The position numbers were made by a program, and so were the translations under genes. Shown piece after piece: positions 35,192-48,200 of a stretch of DNA of 64,000 nt (positions within the stretch are counted from its first letter, which is position 1; each line of letters opens with the position of its first letter). Location of the stretch: positions 329,601 through 393,600 of the forward strand of contig JBLDXI010000059.1 in the NCBI GenBank assembly GCA_047495785.1, written 5' to 3'. Source of the stretch: Lepidodermella squamata. Its lineage: Eukaryota > Gastrotricha. The notes beneath the pieces were generated by a model that was not told the DNA's origin, searched no databases, and was given only the letters and a program-made list of their open reading frames with translations.

Positions 35192-35494
35192 GGGGGTAGG
35201 GGGCAAACGGTGTGCCTCTTTTCTTTCATCCTGGGCTATGTCCCTTTCGCCGCTGTCCTTTCCAGACCCTCTCCATTCTTCGGAGGGCACTACCGTGCCC
35301 CCGCAATTTGTGGGCAGTAGGACAAGATATGTCTTTACCAAGGTCCGGAGTACTACACATTTCCAACGGTGATGTAACCATTGCTCTACTTTGTCTTTGC
35401 GATGTATTTATTGCGCTGTTTCCTTGAGAAGCATTCATTTTGGTTAGTATTTCTTCTAGGTTATTATAATATCGCTGCGTTGGTTTATTACAAC

Positions 35495-35998
35495 ATGAAC
35501 GTCATCATTTTATTGTCCTGTTTCATGAGCTTCGTAATCGATGTTTTGTCGACTTCAGCATCCAACATCATTTGTCGAAAATGTGGCTTGAATATAACTG
35601 ATTCCTCTTTGCTCTTCAATTTACCCTCGGATGTGGCTCGTGATGCCAGCGAGAAGCGCATGTATTACAAAAGTGACGTTTTGACTCAGTTATTTCGTAA
35701 CCCTCAAGGCAAATATTTCGAGCTTGTTACAACAACTCGAGCTAATCTGAAATGCAATAAGCATGCTTCTTCAGAGAATACATTCTTCGAAGGTTACGCC
35801 TGGACCCCCTGTGTTTGTCATCATTGCGGAGTATTCCATGGATGGCTTTTTACTTCGACGAAAGATCCTGAGGGCCACTGTGACGCTTCCAAGACGAAAA
35901 ATTGCGATGCTCCCACGGCTTTTTATGGTCTTGCGATTGATGATTTGGTTCATAAGTCTGATTATGATCTTCTAAAGGGCATCAAGCAGGACTTGTAA
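35495..35998 (+). CDS. Secreted single-domain CULT (cereblon-type) protein
   Basis: A single-exon, 167-aa ORF. I place the start at 35495 (MNVIILLSCFMSFVIDVLST), which gives a clean signal peptide; the frame stays open upstream to 35381. The mature protein has ICRKCGLNIT, FEGYAWTPCVCHHCG and GWLFTSTKD, the hallmarks of the CULT domain: two CxxC zinc pairs and the Y-A-W...G-W pattern of the aromatic ligand cage. In cereblon three Trp form the cage (W380, W386, W400); here the first position is Phe and the other two are Trp. Secreted one-domain CULT proteins of unknown function are known in animals. Further CHC/NC cysteines (EGHCDASKTKNCD) may form a disulfide. EPRS begins 228 bp downstream on the same strand. 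Confidence 0.85.
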   Translation: MNVIILLSCFMSFVIDVLSTSASNIICRKCGLNITDSSLLFNLPSDVARDASEKRMYYKSDVLTQLFRNPQGKYFELVTTTRANLKCNKHASSENTFFEGYAWTPCVCHHCGVFHGWLFTSTKDPEGHCDASKTKNCDAPTAFYGLAIDDLVHKSDYDLLKGIKQDL

Positions 35999-36159
35999 CC
36001 GTCGAAATTTGCGAACAAATACCTATGAAGTGCATCTCTTGCATATTTGAAAGCTTTCAATTTACATTAACTGTGACTATCATTGCTTCAAAATTTTGTT
36101 TATTGTTCATTCTTCAAATCCATTCTGGACGCACATTTCGCGCGGAAGTTTTTCTATAA

Positions 36160-36226
36160 AATATTTATCTTCTCAACTTTCCACTTTTTTAGATTGTTTT
36201 TAGCGTTCAGTGTTGAATAACCGGCC
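36160..36226 (+). promoter_or_regulatory. Candidate trans-splice acceptor/leader upstream of EPRS
   Basis: CTTTCCACTTTTTTAG and then GCGTTCAG precede the EPRS ATG by about 35 and 18 bp. A pyrimidine tract ending in AG just 5' of the start, 200 bp after the stop of a same-strand gene, is what a spliced-leader acceptor looks like. The sequence cannot prove trans-splicing. Confidence 0.3.
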
Positions 36227-39200
36227 ATGAAAGTAAGGTTCAACGCCGCTATGTACCCGCGAATTCACTTGGCGTGCATATACGCTACTGATAAAAAGCT
36301 CGGCTTTGTTGCAGAGGAAACCGCCACGACTTCCATTTCCCTTATCAACGGCTCGACTAAGTACGTTTTTAATTGTTGTATATCCTCCCTTTACTTGCTG
36401 CAATTTACACAGAGATTATGATGGAAAAAACGAACTCGCAGCTTTGGTGGACATTGGTCAGTGCTTGGGCTTGCTTCCTAAAGATGGCACTATTATTCAT
36501 ATCACTGAGGTAAGTATTGATAAATCAAATATCGTTAGGGACGCGCCAAAACAACCACTTAGATGATTCATCGAACATACTTATGAACGTAACGTAATTT
36601 AGCTAGTACGTTCAGTTTTTTCATGACCTGAACATCATTCGGTTTACGATCGACATGCAAGCGATTTTACGAGTCGAGGATAATCAACAAGTAAGATATT
36701 TTACGATTTGAATTTAAAACGCGTGTACGATAGGGTCGTGAACAATGTTTACTGTCTAGATGTACCGTTAACTGGGGTGGCTTTGGGCGGTGGGTTGACT
36801 TTGACGTACCGAAATGGGGTAACTCTATTAGCATCACGTGACCTGAAAAAAACATACAGATCACATGAATTTATTCAATAAACCTTCTCATTATTTTGTT
36901 AGCCAATAACACCAATTTTGAACGTTTATTTGGCCCTAATTGCCTAGTTGAATGTGAGCCTACTTTGTGTCGATGTAATGTAATTTTAAGACAGCAATTT
37001 TTTCACCGGATTTCAGCCTCCTGTCAGGTTAGCCTCATGTTTAAGGTAAAAACAAGAACACAAGAGTAAAAAATTAATTTTAACAAAGCAAAAAATTGTC
37101 TCAGCTCTCTGGAATAGAAAGACATGTCGTCGTGTATAGCGACAATTGCACGGAAATCACAGTGAGCATAGACGAAGTGGCACATGTCGTATAAATGTAC
37201 ATTCTGAGGTAAAGCGAGGTTTTGTATGAACCGGTTAGCCGGCATTTCGTAAACCAAGGTAGAAGGTTTTGTAATACTAAAATCTCGCACCGCTACTTTA
37301 ATATGAGAATATATTGCATCGCGCTTAGGCTAAATTATCACAAATCCTAATATCAATCAACTGTAAAACCAGGCCGCGACAGCTGATTGTCGTTGACAAA
37401 TTTTTGAGCATGGGAACCGCTTTCCCATCAGCGAAAATGTCGCGTACAGAAAAATAATGGTTTTTAATATAGGCAACATGTGCTACGTTGTCCGGGTCTT
37501 TCGGCGACATATTTTCGTATCGAGTAGAGTAGTTAAAGCAGTGCACGATAATTTCGATTCGCTGGGCTCGGGAAGCAGCCAGGATACACTTCTGATCTGC
37601 CCATGTCCTGCCTTTGCTCTGCTCGGCTACTGTTAAAGTGACACAATTTATGACTGAAAACATTTATGATTTATGGAAATGTTGACTTTGATGGGTAAAT
37701 GGCATTTCTACGTCTTCATTTGCGACAACGTCTCCCGCTTCAGGTACGACACTGTTGAATCCTTGAAGCTCGTTGTAATCAAGTTTCATTCGATCTGCGG
37801 TGTTAATTCGGATTTGCTTGACGAGTGCGGGTGAAAGGCACTCTATTGTTTCATCAGCGGAATGTCTTTTTCCATCAGCAAAATGTCATTTTTATCAGCG
37901 TACGAAGTGTTTTTCATCAGCCTACTAAAAAGTGTCACTTTTCATCAGCAAAATGTTTTATTTCATCAGCGGATTGCCAACCTGACGGAACAGCCATCAG
38001 ATTTGGCTGTAATGGCAGATCAACTACAGGGACAATGACTAAAGGGGTGGTACCAGACATTGGCAGAGTCAGGGATAGTCAAGGCTGGGGTTCGATTGAT
38101 TTATAGCGGTTTGCTAATAGTCATGCGATTGCAATCGATTGCCTAGTTGCGAAACATGCTCAACTTCAGCTGAGTACTCATTTGTGTAAGTTACTAACGC
38201 AAAGAAGTGAAGGCTGTACAGTAAATTATTACCGCGCTAGAAGCCACTAATTATTGCTCGCTTTTTGTGACATTCACTATACCTGTGCCGATTTATGTTA
38301 TAATTGAAGAGTATTAAGGCTCTAAAGTTTGCATTTCGCATTAGTTAATCATTTAATCCTTCAATCCACGGGCGAGGCTAAGATACGTGAGGGCGTCCGC
38401 CGCGTGTGACACAGCGCCCAGGTAACTATTTGTTTACCGCCGGAATGATCCACACGGATCAATGGGGCACCATAATGTTGCGGAAAAGGGTAGAAGAAGC
38501 GCTGATGATAAGTACACTTTCTGCCAAAAAGACCCGGCCACGCTAGTTGTTGATGATTCTAGTGGATCTAGGCGATCTATTCAATCGCCTTCATTATAAC
38601 CGATAGATTAGGTACTACATTTTAAGGAGCATTTTGAGCGCAAGAACGAAGAACCACATGATTCTAGCATGAAATTGGCCTAGGTTGGCCAACCAATTAT
38701 TGCTGATATTAGTTATCGATTGATCGATTATCGGTGAATATCCGGGTGGCATCTCTTCTCCAGGTAACAGTTTCTTTCAATTGAGTTAAATAGAAAGAAT
38801 TGATCAACAACGGGACAAAAAATTAGGCAGGTAAGCTAGCTGGCGCTGTTGATTCGGGGCTGCTGATAGAAAATGACATGTCGCTGATAAAAAATGATAT
38901 TATGCTGACATAAAATGACGAAATTTATCGCTGATGAAAAATGATATTTTTTGGCTGATGAAAACCAACATTTCGCTGATGGAAAAAGTTTTCCCCGGGT
39001 GAAATAACTCAAAAATTTGATCACAGAGGGCCTCGTAAAAGCGATCGCCGCGCCCTGCAACATCCTTGAGCATACACCCGACAGGCAGCAGCCGTTCACT
39101 CAAGGTGGCTTGCTGTTTAGCGATCTCTTCGGTTTCCTTGGCCTCCGCTTTAGCTTTCGCTTCGGCACCTTCAAAATCGCCGCTGTAAACGAGCGCCATG

Positions 39201-42200
39201 TCTTCGGCGGGTAGACCGTCTTGTCTATTCCTCCAAGGAAAATAAGCCACATCCAACGGCTGGCTAATATGCGTCGAGGTTGGTGGTAGCAGGGCAAAAT
39301 GAATTCCGTGTTGCTCAACCAAAGCCTTGGTATTGATGTACACCGGTAGATTGTCGCCAATTAACACTTTGTGCCCTCTTTCCTTTTCAAAATACGGGAC
39401 AACAATGGCTTCCAACCAATCGTAAAAGATGTCACTCTCAAACCACCCAGACTTGGTGCAGGTGAAGTGCGTGTCCTCTGGTGCGCAGGCGCTCCAGTTG
39501 GAATATACATGCTTGCTCTTATAGCACACGTACATGGGTAATAAAAATCCGCTGGTGCTACCAGCAACCATCAGAGACGCCGCCGACTTGGACTCCGTCA
39601 TAACTCTGTGAGGAGTTTTGTCGTCCGCGGCAAATATAAGGAACGTCGACCAGGGTCGTCCTGAAGATTTGTTTCGTCATAGTTTACTAGGCAATCTGGC
39701 TCGACGCCGAGCAAAACTACTGCGATGTTGTTGAAGTTTTGACGAAATCTTCAGGCGACAGCATTGCGCGTTTCACATTCAGATTACTGCCGATCTTTTG
39801 TCGAATTCTTTCTCGATTACGATGCTTTCTCGATACGATTTACGATTAATACCAGTACTTAGCTACTACGAAGTGAGCATAGACAACAAATACGATTGAT
39901 TCGTACTAAACTTTTACTTTTAATCTATCCGTGGCGCGTTACTTTCAAGAATTACAGCGAAAAGCAACGCGTTACTTTCGAGGCGATTTTCACCTGCGTT
40001 GTCAAGGAAACACGTCTAATATTAGACTGCCCTACACCTGCTTCCCCTGCTGCTGCTGCTACTGCTTCTGCTGCATATATAGGCGTTATAATAGCAATCA
40101 TAAAAAACGGACGAACTGTTACAGAAAATCATTTATTGGTTTGCAAATTCTTAGGACGACAGATAGACTGGTGGTAACATTAAAAAGAGAACAAGAACAA
40201 GTCTCAGTGATAGTTATTATTGAATTTTGAATTCGGGTGGCGGGTCTTATTGATAGTTGATTGGACATTTACATTTTCGTAACGCGGTCCTGCCTTTAAT
40301 TTTATTAATTCCACCCATTTGTAACGCGTTACTTTTAGTTTCCAACCACAGAACGCGCCACTTTTGTATTTTGTTCATTATCCTTTCTCATGTAACGCGT
40401 TATTTTTGCTTCACTGTATTGGAATTAATACGGTATTCAATTTTCTGGGAACAAAGACTTTTAATCTTCATCAGAGCTATCATCATCAACCGCAGCTTTT
40501 GTTCGCTGTTTCTGCTCTAAAGAGGTTGAACTAGTTTCAGCGTCAACAATGGGTAGAGATTCATGTTTTCCTCATAGCTATTCGGAATTATCGACATCTC
40601 CAGCATGCCCAACAAATCCTTTTTCAAGACTATTTACAAACATCGGGGTTTAGAATACCCCAGACCGGCATCTACAGAGCCGAACAAATCGATTTCACGT
40701 TTTTAACAGCCGGACAACGACGAAAACGTTGTGTTCGGCTGTTAAAAACTTGAAATCACTTCGTTCGGCTGTGTCGATGCCGGTCTGGGAAGCTTCAGGG
40801 GCGGACCATGACATTATGTGACCACCTTTTATGCGGGAAACAACGCCGTCTCCTATTGGTTCATTCAAATACTACGCGGGCGATTCAAATGATCATTTTT
40901 CATTAGAAAAAAGGCTTGGCAACCATATAGCGCTACACTATCTGGACAAAAAGATTGGCACACTGCTTAAAAACACGCGTTTAAGCTATTTTATTGGCCT
41001 AATTCGTTTATATTTAGCCTAAAACCAACTCAAATGAGTGAAATCGATGGACAAAGTGAAAAAGAGTCAATGTAAGCATGGAAAGTCAACCGAGGCCCTA
41101 ATAATTGATGGGCGCGCCCTTGGATTGGATGACCATCTGACAGCGGTTGGGCATGGATTGGTACAGGTTTTCGATGATTTCTTGACCAATAGCGTCCCAT
41201 TCCTCTTCGACGGCCATTTCAAGGTCATCCAGCGAGACTGGCTGTGGAACGCGCTGACGTAGACGCTGTTTCATCACCGCCCAAACATTTTCAATGGGGT
41301 TCAAGTCGGGAGAATAGGCGGGCCAGCTCTTCAAACGTCGCACGCGGTTGCGATTCAGCCAAGCTGTCACGGTTTTGGCGCGGTGAATGGGTGCATTGTC
41401 GTCCATGAATGTTTTCGTGTTGGTTCTTCGTTGAATGCCGGCCGCCGTCAAGATCTGAATGTACTGATTGGCATTGATGCGCCCTTCATCACTTTCTTCC
41501 AGTCTTCGACCGACCAATCCCGGTGTTCTTTGGCCCACTTCAAACGCTTGGATCGATCGGCAGCCGACAAAGCAAGTTTCTTAGCGGCAACTTTGCGCTT
41601 GAAACCGACCGCCTTCAACCGACGAGTTACTGTCTTGGGCGAAATGCGCCTCCTAGGGCTCAGGGTAACGTTAAATGAGGCTAAATAGGGAAGGAATGGA
41701 GCCCAGAGCTTGGAAATGGTCACATCGGGAACCTACCGACCAGCTTTGGAGTCGACATTCTTCTGCTCGACCGCGCCTCTCGGGCTAGTCGACGTAGTCG
41801 AGTCAGTCAACTTCTTGGGACGGCCAGGGCTGGTTCGGCCCTTTATTACCTTACGTTTCTCAAACATTTCAACGATTCTATAGACTGTACGCTTAGGCAA
41901 TCCAAGCCTTTCGGCAATGAAAGGGCATGAAATGCCACCCTCTCGCATACCGATGATTCGGGCTCGAATAGTGGGTGTGTGCATGGTGGATGAATGAATT
42001 CATGTCTAAACTTGAGGTCTATTAAGGACGTGATGGCGCGAAAACAATTTGTGGCATCATAAGTTCCTAGAGCGCGCGAAAGCAACATATGGTCAATTTT
42101 TCACTTATTTTCGCCTTGTGCCAATCTTTTTGTCCAGATAGTGTATATGGCGCTATTTTATCGAAAACGCATGCCAATTGTTGTAAAAACGATCATTTTC

Positions 42201-45200
42201 CACAAAATACAACTGTTTGAATCGCCCGCGTAGTATTTGAATGAACCAATAGGAGACGGCGTTGTTTCCCGCCTAAAAAGTGGTCACATAATGGAGGCTT
42301 TTATGAGGTAATAGCTGCGTAGATCTTCCATGGGCAGTGCGGTCATACCTTGGAGGACACGGAGTAATGACTCGCCTACTAGATAGATCGTATCGAGCAC
42401 GATGAGGGCGCGCGCGAGAAGAGGAAACAAAGCACGTGGGTACCATGTTTTTCGTTAATTTTCATGATATTGAGCTGTGCTTTGGAATTTAGATAGTAGA
42501 AAACGATGTCAAAAGAGGTGTCAAGGTACTTCCGCGCAATGGAACTTAAATCACACATTTTTCCGCACAGGTCAAGTTCTGCACAAGTTTATTTCCGCAC
42601 ATTTTTATTGCCATCGCTATTGCCTTGAAATGTATCCTCGATTAATTACTAATTAGTCCACTAATATGTAAAATATGGTTAATTAGCAGCAAAAACGGCT
42701 TCGACTTCTTCGATCGCCTCAACCCAGCCATCATCGGTCATTGCAGCCTGCGCCCGAGCAGCGGCGATGTCCCAATCTTCGTCGAGTCGGGTAGGACCTC
42801 CTTGATGTCGGCCACGCTTTAGCTCGCAGAATCGAGAAAGGCCATGAAGTCTAATTCGCCCGAATCTAGTTGATCGAATAGGCTGTTGAGGCAGTCGGGA
42901 ACACGAATGTAGCTAGGCGGCGACGGACTTTCGGCGGTTTATTTAGGTTCGCTCGGGTGATTTGCTCTTCACGAATGAGGAGTTCTGATAGGCGCCAAAT
43001 GCCGAGGTGAATGCCATTAGCCAGCGTTTGAATGCGGTAGTTCCAACCTTGGGAATTTTCAAATTAGTAGGCGAAAATGTATGAAAAAAATCGTCTACCT
43101 TCGACGAAATTATTCGTTCGAATATCTTCACGATGAACGTTCCACACAGCGATGCCAATTTTCTCAATCCAGAAGTCTTCAAAATACCCTAGAAACAGTT
43201 TCAGGTTCGGGTCAGCATTAGCAGGAACCGTCAACTTGATCTGCTCAGCCGGAACAACCAAGGTCTGTGGAAGCAAGGCGAGACACATAGTGCGCCTAAC
43301 AACTCGCCGAACTAAAGAGCCATTTACCCCATACTCTGTCTTCAAGCCGTGGTTGTTTACCCATCGAAGTGAAATTGCTGCTTGAAGTGAAATTAACAGC
43401 CTTTGATCGCGACGTCATCGAATTTGACTCTGATAGCTGCAAGAAGGCCGGTTTCAACATCGCAGGTGATCTTAGGAACTCAGCGGCATGTTAACCAGGT
43501 CACTAATCTCCTTCTTGAGAACATCGAAAACTGCGCAGTACAAGTCAAACGACTAGAGCGACATTAAAACGTAGATTCGTCTTTCGTATAAAGTTCGCAG
43601 AATTTTTTAATTTAATCTTTAATTTCACCTGTGCAAAAAACTGCATCATCATCATCATCATAAGCGCGTGCTGTTGAGGCTGTTGTTTTTGAAGTTGCAC
43701 CTGTGGTTGAACTGGAGGTAGCCATTGTTGGGCTAGCGGCTGAGGTATCACTGGCTGCTGAGGTTGCTCCTGCGGCTCCAGCGACGGCGTTTGGGGCAGA
43801 AAAGGATTAGGCTCTTCTATTGGTTGTGGTGGCCATGGTGGAGGCGATGCGAGACGTTCGTCGTCACCCTCGGCCATCGGCGGCAGATTCAGATTTTCGA
43901 GCTGAGTCAAGACAGCATTATTTTCGGCAACAATACCAGGGGCTTCGACTGCAACAGCCGCGGGGGCAGGTGGAGGTGGGAACAATTCCTCTTCGGCAAG
44001 GCCCGGAATGTCGAGCACGGCGTTCAAATCGACTAGCACATGCAGTGGTTGGTCCGCGAACTCAAGCGGTGGTGGTGGTGGTACATCTGCGACTGCTGGC
44101 ACTGCCACATCAGCCTTCTGTTTGGCTCGACGTGTTCTTGGGGGTAGAGCGTAAACATCTTTAATCTGTTTGTTGGATCTCAATGAGCGCGACATGGTTA
44201 ATTAGACGATGTAGAATATGATAGACTGATATACTGGTTACGACTTCAACAACTTCAATTGTGCGGATCTTATTTCCCGCTGGCGGTCTATTTGGATTGT
44301 TAGCCATGTTTAGCATTAATTTATTTATTCAGTTTATCCCTCTTTTTGTCTCAAGTGCTTGGACGAGCGTCGATTCACTTCGGGCTAATCTCTATGAGCG
44401 GAAGTTTTTGTGTGCGGAAAAGTCTTGTGCGGAACTTACCAGTCTCGCTCTGTGCGTAATTAACCAACAAATTACACACTAATGATATGATTTATTACTG
44501 TGCGGAACTACCTGTGCGCAAGTACCCTACCTTCAAAAACGAGACGCTTCGGTACATCTAAAATTATTTGATTCTGACCCAGGGCTATAGGGAGAAACTT
44601 TAAAAAAGTGAGCGCCTATGTTTTTAATGCTGGCGCGCAATACAAAACTTTGCAGTACCGTTTATTCCTTAACGGTAAAAGATATTTAAATAAAAATTGG
44701 GTATAGCACAGTTGCCGAGGAATTATGCAAATTGTTTAGCCAAAACCACCTGCCCTCGATCCAAGGTGCAGCAGATTTTATACAGTCTATTGCCAATTTA
44801 TGTAGTCGCAAGGTGCAGTGTGGCATTTCTTTTAAGTAAAAAAAGTCATAATGGCGTTGGCTAAGCCTTGATTTTAAAGGTTAAGGGTTAAGGCGAAGAT
44901 GTTACTTTCAAATATCGCGTCGGTTTTATACTTACGCGCCGGACGTAATCGATTGTACGTTCAGTATTATTTTACGTTCCGTTAGTAAACAATAATTACA
45001 ATTGTATAGTAACAAATCATTACGTTTGCCGCTGATCGTAATATACAGTTTACGTTCAGCAGCCTGCAGAGCCGATCGTACTTTCTCGAAATGATCTAAA
45101 AATAGTAACTTGGTTGTTTTGGCGCGTCGCTAGCGATATATTCGCTATGGTTTTTAAACGTTTTTTTTTCAGGTCGAACATTGGCTGAACTTCACGTTGA

Positions 45201-48200
45201 GCAACTTGAATCTCAGCGATCCTAATTCCTCTCATTTGTCTTACCTCGACACTCAGCTTGCTTCTAAGAAAGATCTTTATCTAGTCGGTGGTCGGTTAAC
45301 TATCGCTGATCTCGCTTTATTTGCTACACTTGCTAGTTAGTTTTCAAGTTCATAATTCTTTTTCTATTTTATTGATAGCCGTGTTATTTCACAATCAGAA
45401 TATCCTTCGGCGTTTCTCGATTCGTATAGTAACGTGACCAAGTACTTCTGCCATTTGTCTGCAAATAACAAGTCATTCGCCAAATTTGCCGCCGGAAATA
45501 TGACTAATACAACAGAACAACAAGCTCCGGTCGCCAAAGCTGCGGCTAATGCTCCGAAGGCTAGAAAGCAAGAGGGAAAATACATAGAATTGCCTGGTGC
45601 TGAAATCGGCAAAGTCGTTGTTCGTTTCCCTCCCGAAGCTAGTGGCTATCTGCACATCGGTCACGCTAAAGCTGCCCTGCTAAACCAATTCTACCAGCAG
45701 TCATTTCAAGGCAAATTGATTCTACGTTTCGACGACACTAACCCTGCGAAGGAATCTGAACACTTTGAGCAAATCATTTTAGAAGATTTGAAAAAACTCG
45801 GCGTTACGTATGACATGTTCACTCGAACTTCCGGTCATTTCGATAAATTGCTGACCTACTGCGAGCAGCTGATTAAACAAGGCGATGCGTATGTCGACAA
45901 CACCGATGCTGAAACTATGAGGAAAGAGCGTGAATTGCGCCAGGAGTCAGTTTGCCGCGGCGCTACAGTTGAGCAAAATCTGAAATTATGGGAAGAGATG
46001 AAGAAAGGCAGCGAGATTGGGCAAAAGTGCTGCGTTCGTGCGAAAATTGACATGAAAAGTGACAACGGATGCCTACGTGACCCAACGTTGTACCGCTGCA
46101 AAAATGAAGAGCACGTGTCCACCGGAACTAAATACAAGGTTTACCCCACGTACGACTTCGCCTGCCCTGTTGTCGATAGCATTGAAGGCGTGACCCATGC
46201 CCTTCGTACCACCGAGTACCACGATCGTGACGACCAGTATTACTGGATTATTCAAAAACTGGGTCTTCGTAAACCACATATCTGGGAATACAGCCGTCTT
46301 AATCTGCAGAATACAGTCATGTCTAAGCGGAAATTGACGTGGTTGGTTGATAATGGCTACGTTTCTGGATGGGATGATCCTCGCTTGCCGACTGTTCGAG
46401 GCGTTTTCCGCCGTGGTATGACCGTTGAGGGTCTGAAAGAGTTCGTTATTGCTCAAGGCTCGTCAACCAAGGTGGTCACCATGGACTGGAGCAAGATTTG
46501 GGCGTTCAATAAGCAAGTTATCGACCCGATTGCTCCTCGCTTTGTCGCGATTTTGAAGGACAATGTTGTTGAAGTTAATGTTGAGGGTGCTGAAGAAGCG
46601 TCGAAGAAAATGCCGAAACACCCGAAAAACGAGTCTGTCGGCGAGAAGACCGTTTGGTATTCGAAAAAATTGGTTCTCGATCAAGCCGATGCCGCTGCGC
46701 TGAAAGAAGGCGAAATCGCGACTTTCGTCAATTGGGGCAATGTTGTTGTCAAAAAGATCAAGAAGTCTGCTAAAGCCGACGCTGCTATCGAGTCGATGGA
46801 TATAAAGTTGAATTTGGAGAATACCGACTACAAAAACACCCAAAAATTCACGTGGTTGGCGCAAACACCATCTGCTCCTCTTATTCCGACTGTTTGCGTT
46901 CATTTTGGCCCGATTTTGTCGAAGCCAGTTCTCGGCAAGGATGACGACTTTAAGGATTGCGTCAACACCGATTCGCTTTTCAAGTTCGAAATGCTGGGCG
47001 AACCTGGTCTGGCTGAGCTGAAGAAGGGCGATATCATTCAGTTGATGCGCCGTGGCTATTACATTGTTGACGAACCCTACCAGGCTCCAGAGTAAGTCCT
47101 ACTTTGTTTTCCAGACTATAGCGAACAATTATTAAGGTGGCATTTTTCATCTCCTTGAATTAAAATTTGCTATCGATTTATAAAGTTGCCTAAATTTTTA
47201 AATGACGTATTTCAAATTAGCAGGTAATACGTTTTAGAAGGCTTTGATTACATGCACTTGTTACCTGGCGAAAACACGTGGTTGTGGGGCAGCACTACAT
47301 TGCTACCACTCTAGTTCGCAATATTTATGTCATTCTAATGTCTGTATTTGAACTGTAGCCCCAACACTTGCAAAGCACATCCGTGCGTCCTCTTCCATGT
47401 ACCTGACGGTCATACGAAAGAACTGCCAACTGCGGTGACCGTCGGCAGCGCCGCATCGACAAACAACAACAAGCCAGCTGAAGCCGCCAAGAAAGACGCT
47501 GCTCCAGTTTCTGGTTCAGGCGATGCGATAAACGCGAAAATCGCCGAGCAGGGCAACAAAATTAGACAACTGAAGCAAAACAAAGCTGCCAAGGTGTCTA
47601 CTCTAGTTTCCCCCATTCGCTTGCTGTTTTGTTTGCAATCCCCACAAAATAACTTCGAATTCTTTATTATTACTAACATTTCACCCCTTAACCTGATTTT
47701 TCATTCTAGGTTCGCTAATTTCTCCATTTTCTATGTGTTGTATAGGCTGTTATTGACGCTGAAGTACAGGCCCTCCTTGCGCTCAAGGCTGAATACAAAA
47801 AAGTCACTGGTCAAGATTGGACGCCGCCCCCTGCCGATTCCGCTAAGAAACCCGCTGAGCCTGCTAAAAAAGCCGCTGAACCCGCCAAACAAGCGACAAT
47901 GACAGTTGGAAACCCTGAAGTTGTTGACAAGCTGAACGATGATATCGCCAAGCAGGGCGACAAGATCCGTCAATTGAAGACTGATAAAGCTGACAAGGTA
48001 TGATTTTGGATCTAAATAATTGGAACAATAGAATCGAGGCTCCTGCCCTAAATTTAAGCGTCCAAATTCCGTTTCTTTGCGATTTCACTTTTCTTAATTG
48101 TTACTGATGGCTTCCATGACCCGGAAATGTATTAATATAGCTACCTGGTAGTCCGCAAGGGTTCGCAAAATGGCGCACGCGAGGCCTTAGATCTGACTCT

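Larger units (their letters stand above)
40812..42293. mobile_element. Older inverted-repeat element hosting a Tc1 insertion
   Basis: The outer arms 40812-40895 and 42205-42293 are inverted copies beginning CATTATGTGACCAC and containing CGCCGTCTCCTATTGGTTCA. A Tc1-type element sits between them. The left and right arms differ by an internal indel, so it is old. Confidence 0.75.
42520..44535. mobile_element. Mutator-like element with GTGCGGAA-rich ends
   Basis: The left end (about 42523, GGTACTTCCGCGCA) and right end (about 44525, TGCGCAAGTACCC) are imperfect inverted copies. Both terminal regions carry many TTCCGCAC/GTGCGGAA words. It encloses a MULE transposase fragment. No clear 9-bp duplication was seen and the ends are approximate. 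Confidence 0.6.

Noticed and set aside
37846-38996. Spaced TTTTCATCAGC repeats considered as a CRISPR-like array
   Set aside because: Repeats are 11 bp, degenerate, present in both orientations and in a eukaryotic intron; they fit transposon subterminal repeats.
46463-46903. Minus ORF inside the GluRS exon
   Set aside because: Shadow of the EPRS coding frame.
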